Of a DNA stretch of 64,000 nucleotides, positions 1-12,521 are shown in pieces. The number at the start of each line of letters is the position of its first letter. The stretch's first letter is position 1. A program made the position numbers and the translations under genes. Under the pieces are notes generated by a model that saw only the letters and a program-made list of their open reading frames with translations, was not told the origin of the DNA and ran no database searches. The stretch comes from Immersiella caudata (Eukaryota; Ascomycota; Sordariomycetes; Sordariales; Lasiosphaeriaceae): NCBI GenBank assembly GCA_030512335.1, contig JAULSU010000006.1, positions 2,728,001 to 2,792,000 of the forward strand, in the 5' to 3' direction.

Positions 1-1683
1 GAACCACCGCGTTGCTTTTGCTTGCACCACCGCGAGACCGGACGGTTGGAAGGGATATTCACCAGTCCAATTGCGATGCTAGAGGAACCCACAGAAACGC
101 GTTTGTTTCCCTCGGCTGTCTGTTGCTTCTCCAACACGAATGTTTGAAGCAGTCCCGCTACCGTTACGACGCAGACTAAGTCGGGGTCGAGATTGCGAGA
201 GCACAGCCCGCTTCGAAGGGGTCAACCGCCGCGGTCTGTGATCAACGATCGCAGCATATCACACTGTGATAGTACTAAAGAAAGAACGGCTCGAACATAG
301 ATCATCGAGATGCGAGCCTGTGGGCGCACTGAGCACCATCGAGTCCAGACGGATTTTCCCAGAACATCAGGCTGATGGATAACAGCGATCCTGAATGGAA
401 GCCTGAAGACGAGCAACGAATGAGAACGAGTTACGCAGCGCTATTTTGGAGTCGAGAGCGATTTTGCCAGCGTGCCAGTGAAGGTCTTGGGTCGAGGTCT
501 TGGCGGAGGTTGACTTTGGAGTTTGATCGACGCCGGGCCACCCCTGGCGACCCCTAGAAGCCAAGGCGCCTTCCCTCTTTGAGCATTAAACCCTGGATGG
601 GGCTCCAAGAGCACACGCCACAGGGCGGCCCCTGGCGGCGACGAAACTTGGGCTTGTCGCAAGCTTGCCTCAACCCCACGCCGCAACAATGCTTTCACAG
701 CTTCCCCTCTCTTTTCGCACAGCTTTTTGGCTGCGCACATTCGCACCCTGTTGTTGCTTGGGCCCTGAGCCCCGACACTGTCTACCGGATCAATGCCTTT
801 CCATCGCAACCGCAGCAGCGGTTCCTCGCAGCTGAAGCACCGACCGCCCGATTCTGCCCATCTCATGCACCCCAGCTTCGTGCGCAATGGCTGCTGGTCG
901 TGTCGTCGCGGGCCTCACGGCCTCCCGCATCTCGCTCCCGCCTGCGGCCAGCGCCCCCGCCAGCGGGCCATGGCCTTGACCTTCCACTTCGACCCCATCC
1001 GCCATGCGCAGGCCGCCTTGTCGTAGCCAAGATCCCTTGGTGCTGGCCGAGCCCACCCAAGGCGAGTGATCAGAGACCTGCAGGGGACGCTCCATCCAGC
1101 CCTGGTCCCTGTCCGGCTCTCGCCTGGCCGCGCGGGGACCCGTCCCATTGTCTCCCATCGTCTGTTGCTTACAATCGCGCCAACCAGGAGCTCATCACCG
1201 TGACCGTCTCTGCTTTTCATGCATCGCGCCCAGAGCTTCTTCTGGAAGCGTCCCCACCGTTCGCCGTCTCTGCGTGCTCGCCCGTCTCTTACCCCCCGCT
1301 CAGCAGATTCCCCAATTCTCCCATTCTCCCTGGTCCCTGTTTCTATTCCCAGTCTTGGGCTCTCGCAGCCAGTGCTCGATGGGTCGGGGACTGTTTCGTC
1401 TGGTCCGTGGTTGAGCTTGAGGTGTGATACCCCCCTGCCCCCCCGTAGCACCCTGGTGCGGACCCCCTTCCTTTGTGCTTGGGCTTTGCCATTACACTCT
1501 TGCCTTTCCTCTCGCCGCCTGCGCTCTCTCCCCCTTCTTTCATCCGTTCCACACATCGGCCGAACGACACACGAGGGAATCGACGACGTGGTTAGATGAC
1601 TTGACGACGCCGGGACCGCGGGCACTGCTACGGCTCATCGCCATCGCCATCGCCAACTTCGCCGTTGTCCTTCGATCAGCCCA
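1..1683. other. Left flank, upstream region of the 7TM gene; no gene seen
   Basis: No convincing coding exon is visible. The longest open frame, 579-1427 on the plus strand, is proline-, serine- and arginine-rich with no recognisable domain, which is usual for chance ORFs in GC-rich, stop-poor DNA. The stretch from about 1140 to 1680 is pyrimidine-rich (many ctctc/cccc runs), typical of fungal promoters and 5' leaders. It probably carries the promoter and 5' UTR of the gene starting at 1684. Confidence 0.5.
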
Positions 1684-3931
1684 ATGTCGCCATTCTTCAC
1701 ATCGGGTACCGGCGCGGGGTGGCTGGAGTCGCGGGCCGACATGACGAACTTTGGTCGATTCAGGAATGAGAATGGGACGGGGAATGGGTTGTTCCAGGCA
1801 TCGACGAACCAGACCTTCAACCAGTTCAACCAGCAATCCAACAGATTTGTGTTTACTGCCGCGAAATCCATCAGGACCTCGACGATTATCTTGGCCGTCT
1901 TCAACACAATAGCCGCGTTCGCAACGGCTGTCGGCATCCTGATCGAATCGTACTATAGGAAGAAGAGGAACGATAAGAACTTCAGATTCAGGTATGGAGG
2001 TTTGGTTTGGGGCTGACATGGCGAGGCTGGTCTCCTGCGCGTGGTTACTCACACCTCTCACAGACAAAATGGCTTCACCTTCGTCCCCGAAGCTGAGGTT
2101 TACCCGCTGGTGCTCTCCTTCTGCATCATGGTGCAGAGCATCACATTTGCCGTGGCCCAGTCCACCGGCCTCGACTCACTCTGGGGCACAGGATGCACGT
2201 TGCTAGCACAGTTGATGCTACCGGGTGAGTGGACGCAAATGGCGAGCTTCAGTTGCGGAGAGACGCTAATCACACCGCAGCGGTATTTCTCGCCCCTTAC
2301 ACACAACTGGTGTTCGGCATCGAGATCGCCATTCGGGCACTTCGCAAGAAAGACCAGCCCTTTGCGCCCAGGGCAAAGTGGGATGTGACCATTTGCCTGG
2401 CCATTGTGGGCATGCTGTGCCTCACAAACTTCCTTGTGGCGAACTTTGATCGCACGTTCGACTTTTGCTTGCTGTCGCTGTTTTGGTTTGTCGCGCACTA
2501 CAAGACGGGCTGCTTCGCTCTGCTCGTCGGCATCACCTCGACCCTGATCATCTGCGTTGCAATCGTCGCTACCAAGTTGACCCGGAGCATCAAGGTGGAG
2601 GTGACAGCAAGAGTGTCGGCATCCAGGATGGTTTATTACCTAGCCCTTGCTATCATATCCAACGTAAGATACTTGGTGTCGCTGTGCCGGCCGTTGCGCT
2701 AACGAGTCATTAGGTGTTCATGATCCCCTACTTTTATGTGATGGTTTTCATCGACCAAGGAGACGGTCAAGGAAACGCACTCAACCTTGCGATGGTTGCA
2801 TCGGTTGTAGCCAACGTCTCTGGTCTGATGACAGGTGGACTGTACCTCTTCCTGAAGTCCAACACTATATCCACCATTGGTCCCCGGGACAAGGTGGGCG
2901 AGTACGAGAGCCGAAAGCTGAAGTATAAGATCAGGCGAGCCGAAGATGATGACTTTGACGGTCACATGCTGGATCATGTTCGGGGCCAGAAGGGCCTTCG
3001 ACGCATGGATAGCGATGCCAGCCTGATCAGCAACGAAAAGGATACCGAGTACTGGGCCGAGCGCGGAAGGCCAGCATCATCCGTCTACAACGAGCCTGTC
3101 CCCAATCCTCTCCGGTCACATTCCGTGTATCCCATGAACGGAATGCCCAGGGCACCGGAACCCGCAAAGTTCTCAATGTCTTCGGCATTCGGCCACATGA
3201 GGAAGAAGTCCTACTCCTTGTTCCCTGGCAGCGACCGGACGAAATCCTATGCCCCAAGCACAAAGTCATCGGTAACACTTCTACCCGCCACGACATACTC
3301 ACCAACCCCAAGCGCAAACGAGTCATCGATTGCGAACCTCAAGCCACCGCCGTCGATGCGAGCCCTTACCAACGGCCGACACCGACGGGATTCCTCGCTG
3401 GTGTCTACCGCAACGGTCCAAATCGGCCTGCGGTTCTCCAACGTCGATGACATGCCACAGCCCCTGGTCAAGACCAACGATGTTCCCGACACCAAGGTCT
3501 ATCATCTGGATTGCCCCAAGCTCCGGGAGAAGGGCGAAGGTTCGCCGCGCAGTGGACGTCCAACTGCGCTTGACTCCCCCATCAGGAGTCCTTCGAAGGA
3601 GACCAGTGAGGACGACAGGGTGACAGATGAGGCACCAAAGCGAAACCCAAGGATGAAGACCTTGCCCCCTGTTCCCGCTCCCGGCGAAACGCCTGTCCAG
3701 GTCGAAAGCGAGAGCGATAGCGATTATGAGTCCGAATATGAGCAGGACAAGGGAGAGATCACGTTGAAACCGAAGATCTACAACCCGCAAAGTCCCACGA
3801 AGACCAGGCTCCCTAGTCCCAAGGGCGTCGGCTTCACCATGGTCACCAACAAGCCAGCAGCCAAGCCTAGCGGCAGCACCACCCCTCCACCGAAGCCAAC
3901 CAATGCTTCCGTCAAGTCGGACTGGATTTAA
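1684..3931 (+). CDS. Putative seven-transmembrane protein with long cytoplasmic tail
   Basis: Four exons: 1684-1991, 2064-2224, 2281-2663, 2714-3931, with introns of 72, 56 and 50 nt. All have GT...AG ends and the frame is kept, giving 689 aa. The N-terminal 65 residues are Asn/Gln-rich with possible glycosylation sites (NGT, NQT). Seven hydrophobic segments follow: about 66-88, 116-134, two or three around 150-240, then 'YLALAIISN' joining 'VFMIPYFYVMVFI', and a last one ending 'MTGGLYLFL'. The remaining ~350 residues are hydrophilic, Ser/Pro-rich and charged, probably a cytoplasmic signalling or scaffold tail. The topology resembles fungal GPCR-like proteins, but I do not recognise a named receptor class. 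A later in-frame Met at 1741 is an alternative start. The gene is convergent with the dolichyl-diphosphatase gene. Confidence 0.8.
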
Positions 3932-4771
3932 CTGGTCCAGACTGGCCCGCATGGGTTCATTGCGCTCGTTGATCAAAGCATTTTCAGGTGTTGGGCATGG
4001 CGCAGTCATAGACAGAGAGGCCACACATATACCATGGTACACGACCTGCGTCAAAGGGGACGAGGGCGGCAAGTTGTACATTTCCAAGGGCCCTTTTAAT
4101 CATTTTTTCGGTTCAGCGAGGCAGGCAAGGCGTTGGCGAGAGGGTGGTTTATCATCAGCCTTACCCACCCGACACTGTGTCGGATATACCAGCCACGGTC
4201 TGGTTAGGGAGACAAGGGCTTGCGACGATTAGTTTTCTTTTTCATCTTTCATCTCTTACCGTCACTCCTTCCATCGAGCTGGTGTCCCCGGAGGGGCGCG
4301 GTGTCTGGAGAGTCATTCCCTTACGAAGATGTTGCATCATCACGGCGTCCCAAGGCAGACCTTCTCATTGAGCAGGCACTCTGCGCTTTGGGCATTTCAC
4401 TGAGGATTTTCCCATCTATCCATACCTACTTTGCGATTTTGTATCGTTTGTTGTCCATTACTCTTGGTCTGATATCACTAGGGATGGGGACGCACAAGTG
4501 GACAGATGCTCATTGTCCAAGTGACAGAGCTGGAATGGAACGGGAACCCATGAATGTCTATACTCGATATTGGCTAGCGTTCAGTGCAAGAGGCTCAAAG
4601 AAAGTCGACTTGCACGGCGCTTCCGGCCTGAATATAAACCATTAAAATAACTCTCTTGATTGTGCTTGTGTCTGCCGCAAAGTGATATATTCTGTTCTGC
4701 TATATGCCTCGCGGGGTATATTCTCCGTAAATAATTGACTACCAACATTCCTCCCGCCTCCCTACCACACA
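3932..4771. other. Convergent intergenic region (two 3' ends)
   Basis: This lies between the stop codons of the plus-strand 7TM gene and the minus-strand dolichyl-diphosphatase. It is more AT-rich than the flanking exons (ttttcttttt at about 4230, ataaaccattaaaataact at about 4633), as expected for 3' UTRs. No gene is seen. ORFs 3903-4232 and 4220-4645 have no domain character. Confidence 0.6.
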
Positions 4772-5585
4772 TTAAGAATTCTTCTTCTGCCTCGCCGCCT
4801 CTCTCCGCCCCGCCGCCTCTCTCCGCCCCTCCCACTTCTCCCACCCAGCTTGGCACAGATCCTCCTCCAACACCAAATCCCTCAGCCTCAACCACCTCGC
4901 CACCGGCAGCTCCAACGCCCACTCCAGCAACCCAAACTCCCTCGCCAAGGTCGTAGCCAGATACCAAATCACCGCAATCACCACCCCCGCAACCCACCCA
5001 ACTACCACCTGCTCCTCCGTATGATACCCCAAGTAAATCCGACTCCACGCCACCGAACCCGCCACCAAAAGCGCAACCCCACTGAGAGCCGCCCTCTCCA
5101 CCAGCGACCAAGTCCCATGCATCCACCCCTCCATCCCACCCTTCCCCTTGTTCTTCCTCTCCGCCGGCTGAAACCTAACCAGCAAAAACAAGCCCACGCT
5201 CACCGCCCAAAACGCAACAAACTGCGCGTGCGAACTCGGCATGCCATAGCCCTTGGTCCCGCCGTGCGCCGAGAGTATGTGCTTGGGGCGGTCTTCCTTG
5301 ATGACGCGCTTGAGGACAAAGTTGAGCGCCTCGCAGAGGAGTTGGCCGGCGAAGGTGAGAGCGACTTCGGCTTCGCGGGTGGTGATGAGGAGGGTGGCGT
5401 AGACGATTATGAGGGCTTGGGGGAGGAGGGCTAGGTAGGCGGAGACGAGGGAGATGGAGTCGGAGGGGTCCTGTGAGGAAGGGATTAGGATATTGTTTGC
5501 ATTGCAAAAAGGGGATGGGGGAGGGACTTACGTAGTAGACGTGGGTTAGGGAGAGGGAGGCGAGGGGGGAGATGTCGTCGGCCAT
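4772..5585 (-). CDS. cax4: Dolichyl-diphosphatase (PAP2 superfamily)
   Basis: Two exons, 5585-5532 and 5470-4772, flank a 61-nt GT-AG intron, giving 250 aa (yeast Cax4 is about 239). The enzyme hydrolyses dolichyl diphosphate at the luminal face of the ER so that dolichyl phosphate can be reused for N-glycosylation. PAP2 signature motifs are present: 'KEDRPKHILG' resembles the KxxxxxxRP element, 'GMPSSHAQF' is the PSGH-like element, and 'SRIYLGYHTEEQVVVG' is the SR..(x)H element with the catalytic His. Hydrophobic helices separate them. The C-terminus is charged and low-complexity. The start is the first Met of the short exon 'MADDISPLASLSLTHVYY', which matches the family N-terminus. It shares a 733-bp divergent promoter with the RBR ligase gene. 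Confidence 0.93.
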
Positions 5586-6318
5586 TCTTGAGGCGGCCGG
5601 TACCAGCGGGGGTGTTGGATTTTTTAGTTGAAAGATTCGAGGGGCTGTTGCATGGCGCTTGGGTCTATTGCTTTCTTTACGCTGCGAGCGTTGCGCGAAG
5701 TTCAATTGCCAGGTGGATTGAATTCGTTGATCGCTCTGGGGAAGGGCGCAACCAATCGGGAGGGCCCGCTGAGACAGGGATTCGATTGCGCACTTGGAGC
5801 CGCAAGCTGAAAAGAAAAGCGGGGCCGATGAGGTCGAATTGGGGAAGGGTGGCGTTGTCTCGCAACGGCAGCTGCTGGCCGGACGAGTCATCCAGAAGCC
5901 TCGGCGACGAATTTGAGGACCACGGAAAGCAACAGAAGAGGGCTGCTAAAACAAAGTTGATTTTGCACCTTCAAAGTTTGTCGAAAGGGTTGCTCGAATC
6001 TGCCGGCTTCTGGGGGCTTCTGGTGACGGTTTACGCTTTCGTTTGGGTTGCCCCTCCCAGTTTCACTCATCTCAAGCATCACCACTCCGGATCATTCTAC
6101 AATTTGATATTCCTCGGCCGCTAGGCAGGTCTCCTTGTCTCACATTGCATTACACTTGCGCGTTGCATTCGGTTTCCTACTGTTCCGGCATTGATTAGAA
6201 CCAGCATTTTCTCCTCAGCATATCAGCATATGGATATTGGCAACTTCCGCAAGGGAGCGTTAGACTTCTTGTCCCAGTGGTAACGCCACCGCAACGCAGA
6301 AGGGGAAAACCGGGATAG
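5586..6318. promoter_or_regulatory. Divergent promoter, dolichyl-diphosphatase / RBR ligase
   Basis: This 733-bp region separates two start codons on opposite strands and must hold the promoters and 5' UTRs of both. No clear TATA box or canonical operator is seen. ORF 5588-6124 is an open but featureless frame. Confidence 0.6.
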
Positions 6319-8358
6319 ATGGCTTCGCTCAACTACGACAACTCCGATGACCCACGAGATATTGAGCTCAGCTCTCTCACCGCCATCTACCCTGAGATCC
6401 ACCAGGTTCGACCTGACGATCCGTACGCGATAGCCTTGGACATCCCCGTCACGCCGTCCAAGGCCGTCGTTGTCTTCTTTCCCGCCCCCGAGGCCCAGGA
6501 GAATGCAGGCGCAAACACAAATGGCCTCAACGGCGCAAATGCCGGCCAGGTTGACTCCCATGAGTTGGCGCACCTCCCATCACTTCACCTGGAGGTAGCA
6601 TTTGGGCCTGAGTATCCAGACGATCAGCCACCAAAGGTTACTCTCTCAACAACGCCGCCATGGCTGCCAGCCGAAACCCTGCGCAAACTTGAAGAGGACG
6701 CCCCGAGACTATGGGAGGAGATGGGTCGCGATATGGTGGGTTTCACCTACATCGACCACGTTCAACAGTCGGCCGAAGATGTGTTCGGTCTGGCTGGCGG
6801 TAGCGGCGGTCTTCAGGTTGACCCGCAGCACAAAATCGCCATCCTAGACTATGACATTAAAGCTAGGCAAGCTGCCTTCGACAGGGAGACTTTCGAATGC
6901 GGTGTTTGTCTGGACCCCAAGAAGGGTGCGGTCTGCCACCGCATGCTGGACTGCGGCCACGTCTTTTGCGTCGAGTGTCTCAAAGACTGCTACAACAAGG
7001 CCATCGAGGAGGGCGATCTCGCCGCTGTCAGATGTCTGGAACCTAGTTGCGCCAAAAAGAGGCAGAAGACGTGCGACTCTGGAAAGAAGCGGAAGCGGCC
7101 CCGGACCTACATCAGCCCAAGCGAGCTTCTACAGATTCCTCTTGAGTCGGCCATGGTGAAGCGTTATGTGACCCTGAAGTACAAGAACGAGCTTGAGTCA
7201 GACAAAAACACCATCTACTGCCCACGTTCGTGGTGCAACGGCGCCGCACGGTCAAAGAAGCACAGGAAGCCAGAAGGGTTAGAGCTAGCAGAAGCCTCGG
7301 ACGACGAGGATGAGGCCGAAGAGTCGAATGTCGGCCCCGATGGCAAGCCCAAGCCCTTCGAAGCAAAAGACCGTCTCGCCATTTGCGAGGATTGCAGCTT
7401 CGCCTTTTGCAGCCGCTGCCTACAGTCGTGGCACGGCGAGTTCTTCCTCTGTGTCCCTCCTGAGAAGAAGGAGCAGCTCACGGCCGAGGAGCTAGCTTCG
7501 GCCGAGTACATTAGGCTTCACTCCACGCCGTGCCCAACGTGTGCTGTTCCAGCCCAAAAGACGCATGGCTGCAACCATATGATCTGTTTCCGTTGCAACA
7601 CGCACTTCTGCTATCTATGCTCGGCCTGGCTTGACCCTATGAACCCATACCGGCACTTCAACGTGCAGCCGAACGGGAAAGTTACGAGCTGCTATAATCG
7701 TCTATGGGAGCTGGAGGGTGGCGATGGGGAAGGCGTCGGATACGGGTTCGACGAGGGCTTTCGTGGTGACGCTCCTCTTGTGGAGGTAGAGGAGGCAGAG
7801 GCCGAAGACGCAGAACTGGACCAGATGATTCAGGGGGATGAGCCTGCGCCCCAAGCGCCAGAACCTCCTCGAGAGGAGGCGCCTCCGCGTGGCGGTCTAG
7901 TTGCTGGGCAGGTCGACATCGCGAGGGAAGGTCCACTGGTCTTGCGGATAGCCGCTAATCAACCGGCTCGGGGAGGAGGTCATGGCGATGCCCAGGGACA
8001 CGCGGCTGTTCAGCCGGCTCGAGGAGGAAACCAACACGTCGCAGGTGGTCACGAGGGGCACGGTGGAGGAGGACGCGGTCAAGCACCCGGCGGCGGAGGG
8101 CGTGGAGCTGGTAATCGAGCTGCAGGGAGAGGGAGAGGAGGAGGACCTCACCGGCAAAATAACCAGCGAAATCAGGCGGGCCAGGGGCGACGTCGCAACA
8201 ACAATATCAACAACCAGAACAACGGGAACGCTGGCCCGCAGGACGTCGAGGTCGAAGGCGGCGGTCTGGATGCCGCGCAGCAGGCGTGGATCAGGCAATT
8301 TGTCCAGCTCGCGCTCAACGACGAAGAGGATGGAGATGACTTCGACATTCCGGTATAG
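6319..8358 (+). CDS. RWD- and RBR-type (RING-IBR-RING) E3 ubiquitin ligase
   Basis: Single exon, 679 aa. The N-terminus (about 10-155) is an RWD domain with the typical 'LSSLTAIYPEI' helix and a 'YPDDQPP' turn. RING1 starts at Cys194 ('ECGVCLDP...CGHVFCVECL'). An IBR zinc module follows ('AICEDCSFAFCSRCLQSWH'). RING2 begins at Cys405 ('CPTCAVPAQ'), and Cys418 in 'HGCNHMIC' is the expected catalytic thioester cysteine of RBR ligases. The arrangement matches human RNF14 and yeast Itt1, but it is longer: after about 500 comes an acidic stretch and a long Arg/Gly/Gln/Asn-rich tail (RGG-like, 'RAAGRGRGGGPHRQ'), possibly RNA-binding or disordered. RBR ligases take ubiquitin from an E2 onto the RING2 Cys before transfer. 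The substrate is unknown. Confidence 0.95.
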   Translation: MASLNYDNSDDPRDIELSSLTAIYPEIHQVRPDDPYAIALDIPVTPSKAVVVFFPAPEAQENAGANTNGLNGANAGQVDSHELAHLPSLHLEVAFGPEYPDDQPPKVTLSTTPPWLPAETLRKLEEDAPRLWEEMGRDMVGFTYIDHVQQSAEDVFGLAGGSGGLQVDPQHKIAILDYDIKARQAAFDRETFECGVCLDPKKGAVCHRMLDCGHVFCVECLKDCYNKAIEEGDLAAVRCLEPSCAKKRQKTCDSGKKRKRPRTYISPSELLQIPLESAMVKRYVTLKYKNELESDKNTIYCPRSWCNGAARSKKHRKPEGLELAEASDDEDEAEESNVGPDGKPKPFEAKDRLAICEDCSFAFCSRCLQSWHGEFFLCVPPEKKEQLTAEELASAEYIRLHSTPCPTCAVPAQKTHGCNHMICFRCNTHFCYLCSAWLDPMNPYRHFNVQPNGKVTSCYNRLWELEGGDGEGVGYGFDEGFRGDAPLVEVEEAEAEDAELDQMIQGDEPAPQAPEPPREEAPPRGGLVAGQVDIAREGPLVLRIAANQPARGGGHGDAQGHAAVQPARGGNQHVAGGHEGHGGGGRGQAPGGGGRGAGNRAAGRGRGGGPHRQNNQRNQAGQGRRRNNNINNQNNGNAGPQDVEVEGGGLDAAQQAWIRQFVQLALNDEEDGDDFDIPV

Positions 8359-8960
8359 CCTCGTCTTGTCTACGGCTGGGCTAGCCCTCTCTGGAACGCG
8401 GTAGGCTCACGATGGCACCCCTTTAGCCCGGCGCGATGTCTTTGTGACCCAACTGGGAGAATACACCGCGTGCTCGCGATGGCACGTCGACGTCGAGACC
8501 CGGTCCGAAGCAAGTCGCCAGGGGGGGAGGTTACGCTGGTCTCCGCCGTCCCGGAGAAATATAAATTGTACATATATTCAACAGACACTTTAGGCGGCGT
8601 CGACGACGCGTTTATCGTCTCCAAGTGGAACGTGATTGTCCCAAGTAGGGAATTGGGAATGAAGACAATGAAGCGCAACTCCATTTCGCCCCCATCCCGT
8701 TACCCCAAAGGAGGACCTGTCCGCCTCGGAGATATGATATGCAATGGCGACGTGACATTCACGTTTTCCCTGCCTTAGTTTCTCCCTTTTGCCGTTTGCG
8801 TCTCTTCGGTTTTGCTTTTCTGTCAAGTCAGCCCAGGCCAGGCTGGGGTTTTGTTCCTAGCCAAAAAGCAAGGCACGAATACGACGGGGCGCAAGGTGGT
8901 CAGTTCGGTACGCAATGCAACGCCGTTGCGACGCTGCGAGTCAATGGGGGGCGGGCGTGA

Positions 8961-8977
8961 TCTATCTAGATAGCTCA
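8961..8977. promoter_or_regulatory. Near-palindromic GATA-factor-like sites (tatctagata)
   Basis: The bases ctatctagatagctc form an almost perfect inverted repeat containing two opposed TATCTA/TAGATA elements, the form bound by fungal GATA factors such as NIT-2/AreA. Another tagatagatag run lies near 9870. It is about 12.9 kb from the vib-1 start and 600 bp past the RBR ligase stop, so its target is unclear. Such short sites also occur by chance. Confidence 0.25.
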
Positions 8978-11900
8978 ATGGTACGGTGGTACTGTGCGCA
9001 CCGTGATGGCCCTGCCCGCCGCCTCACTCACGGAATGGCCTCTGTGGACAGAGAGAGCTAGCGAAAAGAGTTTGACAGCCACTGAGAGCCGCGCAGATTC
9101 CGTTGACCACTCCTACCACTCGGTGCTCCGTGGAGCGACGAGCCAGAAGTTGATCCATCAACACCCACACCATATGCTGGTCCCTTCGACGACCACTCGC
9201 GCCCTCAACGGCCGCACCACATTACATACCGCTACTGCATGGTGCTATGCTGTGCTATCCCTATCCGCCGCCGCCGTTTGTTGGTTCGACCTGCCTGCCT
9301 CGCCTCGCCTCCTCATCCTCATGTGCATCCAGGCCAGGCCAGGCCAGTCCTCTCTCCCCTCATCCTTCCTCCACACCGCACTCCACAGACAGGAGCAAAA
9401 CCTTCTCTCTCTGTTTCGTTCATATTCTTTTCGCCACATACACACCCGACCAGGACTGACCAAACAGCCAAGTCTCCCCTCCTGTGGACATTTTCCCCAC
9501 TCCCCGTTCCATTTCCCCTGCCTGCAACATCACATCGTCGCGTCCGTCAGGTTCATGTCCGCCATGTTTCATTCCCCTTCATTAGGTCCGTCCCTTTCTC
9601 GGGAAGTACGGTACGGCAGCTACGTTAGTTATACGTACCTGTGCCGCTCATCGGCCCATGTTGCCGTGAGTTCCTCCGATCAGAGGAACGGTGCTCCGTG
9701 CTCAAGTGGTATCCGGTCCCTTTTTGCGATGCCCGTGCCAGGGGCCGTGTGTTTTTGCCTTCAGGCTAGGTGCAGGCGCAGCACTTCGGTAGGTACGTTG
9801 ATGGCCGATGAAGGAAGGGAGGTGGTCAGGGCGGACGGGATGGGACGCGGTGATGATCGGTGCCTTGGTAGATAGATAGTACTTGCAACTGACATTACGT
9901 TGTCTCTAGATTGGGCCGCAGACGGGATTCTTACTTGCGAGGAGTGGTGAGAAAGCAGGGGCAGGGAGGTGATGATCGGTAGTTAGGAGCCGTGTAACCA
10001 ATATTCTCACCAGCACCTGTTGGCCTCCCTTGATGTTGTCAATATCCTCATGATGGATACATCTCGCAAGACAAGACCAAGACTTCACTCACCACGGAGC
10101 ATCATCAACGCCGATGCCGACTACGACACATATCACGAACAACAAACAACATACGACCCGCGCAAGAATTCACACAAAGACACACCTACCATACATAAAC
10201 CACCATCATATCCTACCTGTCCAGCCCAACCCACAGCACCATCCCCATTCCGCGGCTGACGCTCCCCCGAATCCCCCCGAATAGACACACAACCGAAACA
10301 CACAGTTCAAAGGACACACCATGTCACCATACCTTCGCTCTCCAACTGACAGGCAGAAGCATCAACTTGAAGTGGCATACACCCCGAAGACAAGCTCAGT
10401 TCTCAAAATAACTTCTTGGGCAGCGCGGAAGAATACCAACATACCTACCCAACGGAAACAATACAGCGTGCCTATGTGATCTGACATACATGCCCACAAC
10501 TACATCGCTACCAAGTGAGACTCTATAGTAGCGCATTGAACCGATAGTCAGGCCTTCGGCTCGGTACGATGACAACCATCCCATTCGGAAGCAGCCATCA
10601 ATCCAAGATCATCGTCAAAGCTACTGGATTGGATCATGTTGAGGGGTGGTGCTGAGTGAGGGGCCTACATACGCAATATTGTCAGTAAACCTACCCAGCT
10701 ACCTACACTCGTGAAGTAGTCGCCCATTGCCCTGCAGGAGGGGGGGACCACCTCCCTCTGCTGAAGGCCCAGAACAGCCCAAGCTCGGTGAGTGATGGCG
10801 AGCGCGATCCCTTCCAGAGCACCAAGGATCACAGGCGTCATGATCACGACAAGCATCTCCCATTCCCTCGACCCTCACCAAACTTCCAAATTCTTCACTC
10901 ACCTCATCTCGCATAATCACCATTCCAACTTCCACCAGCCTCACCTGCTTTCCATGCACTCACCTTCCAGACCGCCTCATCCCAACCCCAGCGCCATCAT
11001 CCCCCAAGAAGGATAATCACGGACTGATCATATCCGTCCCCTCATTCATCAGATCTGTCCTTTCCCTTTTCATGTTGGTCAGGACAGGGCAGGCAGAGCA
11101 GGTCAGGCCATGCCATGGCAATTCCTGGCTCGCCCGACCCTAGCGCGGCAACATCACCTCCCCTCGCCTGCTTGCAACAGAAAACAGGCCGGCAAGGCAA
11201 GGTAAGACAGGGGGCCGCCCTGGTGCCCTGCTCCGTTCAGTTGACCGCTTCAGTTTAGCTTAGGAACATCCAAAGCAAAGAGAAACAAAACGGCCCCTGG
11301 ACGGAGGATGCTCACCACTCGCTGTAACCGTCACCAGGGGGCCAGCAACGCCCCACGTCCAGCGTTGCGTTGCTTTTTCGGTACTTGTTTCCGCAAGCAC
11401 AGGGCCCAGGGGGTACGTGTGGATTCCGTGTGGGTGGCGCTCAGTGCAGCGCTCTCATGTTATTTTCACCCTGGCCTTCCAAAGAGCGACGCTTGCCTCT
11501 TTGCAGCACGCGAAGTTTTGCCATTCGGAAGGGCTTCCCTGCTCAACGTTGACTGCTCCATCGTTTCATTTTCGCAAACCCACTTGGACTAGCACCACTA
11601 GGGCAGTACAAGAAAGCCTTATGGACTGGGGTAACATCTTGCATGACGTGATGAAATAAGACGGACAAGACCGTTCAAACGCCCGACCCCGGTTTTTTTG
11701 TTTCCTTCGGCGTTAGTCCCCATTCAGAAAGCAGAGAGGAAGAAAGTAGGTGAAAGAAATGTGGGCGTGACGGTGGCTCTGATCTGACTGTGATTCCCCG
11801 CCCTTCTCTTTCCTCCAGCGTTGCAACGCCGTTCAAATTCAGACAGTCAACGAGCAAGGGGTGGTCCAAACCCCCCGCCCTTCCCCTGTTCTCGAGCCGA

Positions 11901-12521
11901 TTCCACTTGGCGTCGCCCAGCGCCTTCGCCGCCACCAAAAGGAAAACGGAAGTGCAAAGGACGAACAGCAGCAACAAGATGAGGGCTTCCAATCATCATC
12001 AGCGGCCATCCACCCTGGTGGTCCAGAAATGGCCAATACCCACTCATACCTGTTTCCATTTCAAGCACATGCGCCCGCACATTTTCAGCACGCCTCCTGC
12101 TTCGGGAGCGAGGTCCCTGTCTGCCGGCTTGCCGGCGCCGACGCGAGCAAGCTCTCCGAGAGTGCTTCGTGTCTTCGCATTTGAGCGGTAGGCCGCCGTC
12201 GGGGAAGTGAGATCTATCATCGCAGAGTCTGAGATGGGGGAACTGCCGAGACCTACCAGATAGGGAAAGACCGCCATCATCCTACCTGTTAGTGATAAGG
12301 GGGTCCGCAACTTCGGACGACTCGTTAGTGCGTTGGGTGCGATCTGAACCCCCCGACGTCTCCTCCGAGTGCCATCCCGTCTGCACGCAGTAACTACGTG
12401 TAGAAGAAGGCCGTGCAGCTGTGTCGAAGAAGAGGTGTCCAGAACGACCCCGGCCGATACTGTCTGAGGTGGGATTCTGTGGCGGTAGGTGCCTGCATGG
12501 CGCTTGCCATCGCATTCGAGC

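Noticed and set aside
579..1427. 282-codon plus-strand ORF near the left edge
   Set aside because: Pro/Ser/Arg-rich, no domain, overlapped by other open frames on both strands; probable promoter or leader of the 7TM gene.
8994..9875. 293-codon plus-strand ORF in the gene-free block
   Set aside because: Composition typical of random GC-rich sequence, no motif, no splice-linked neighbours.
10140..10170. 5S-rRNA-like start acatacgacc
   Set aside because: Only the first ten bases match. The rest of the 5S sequence is absent.
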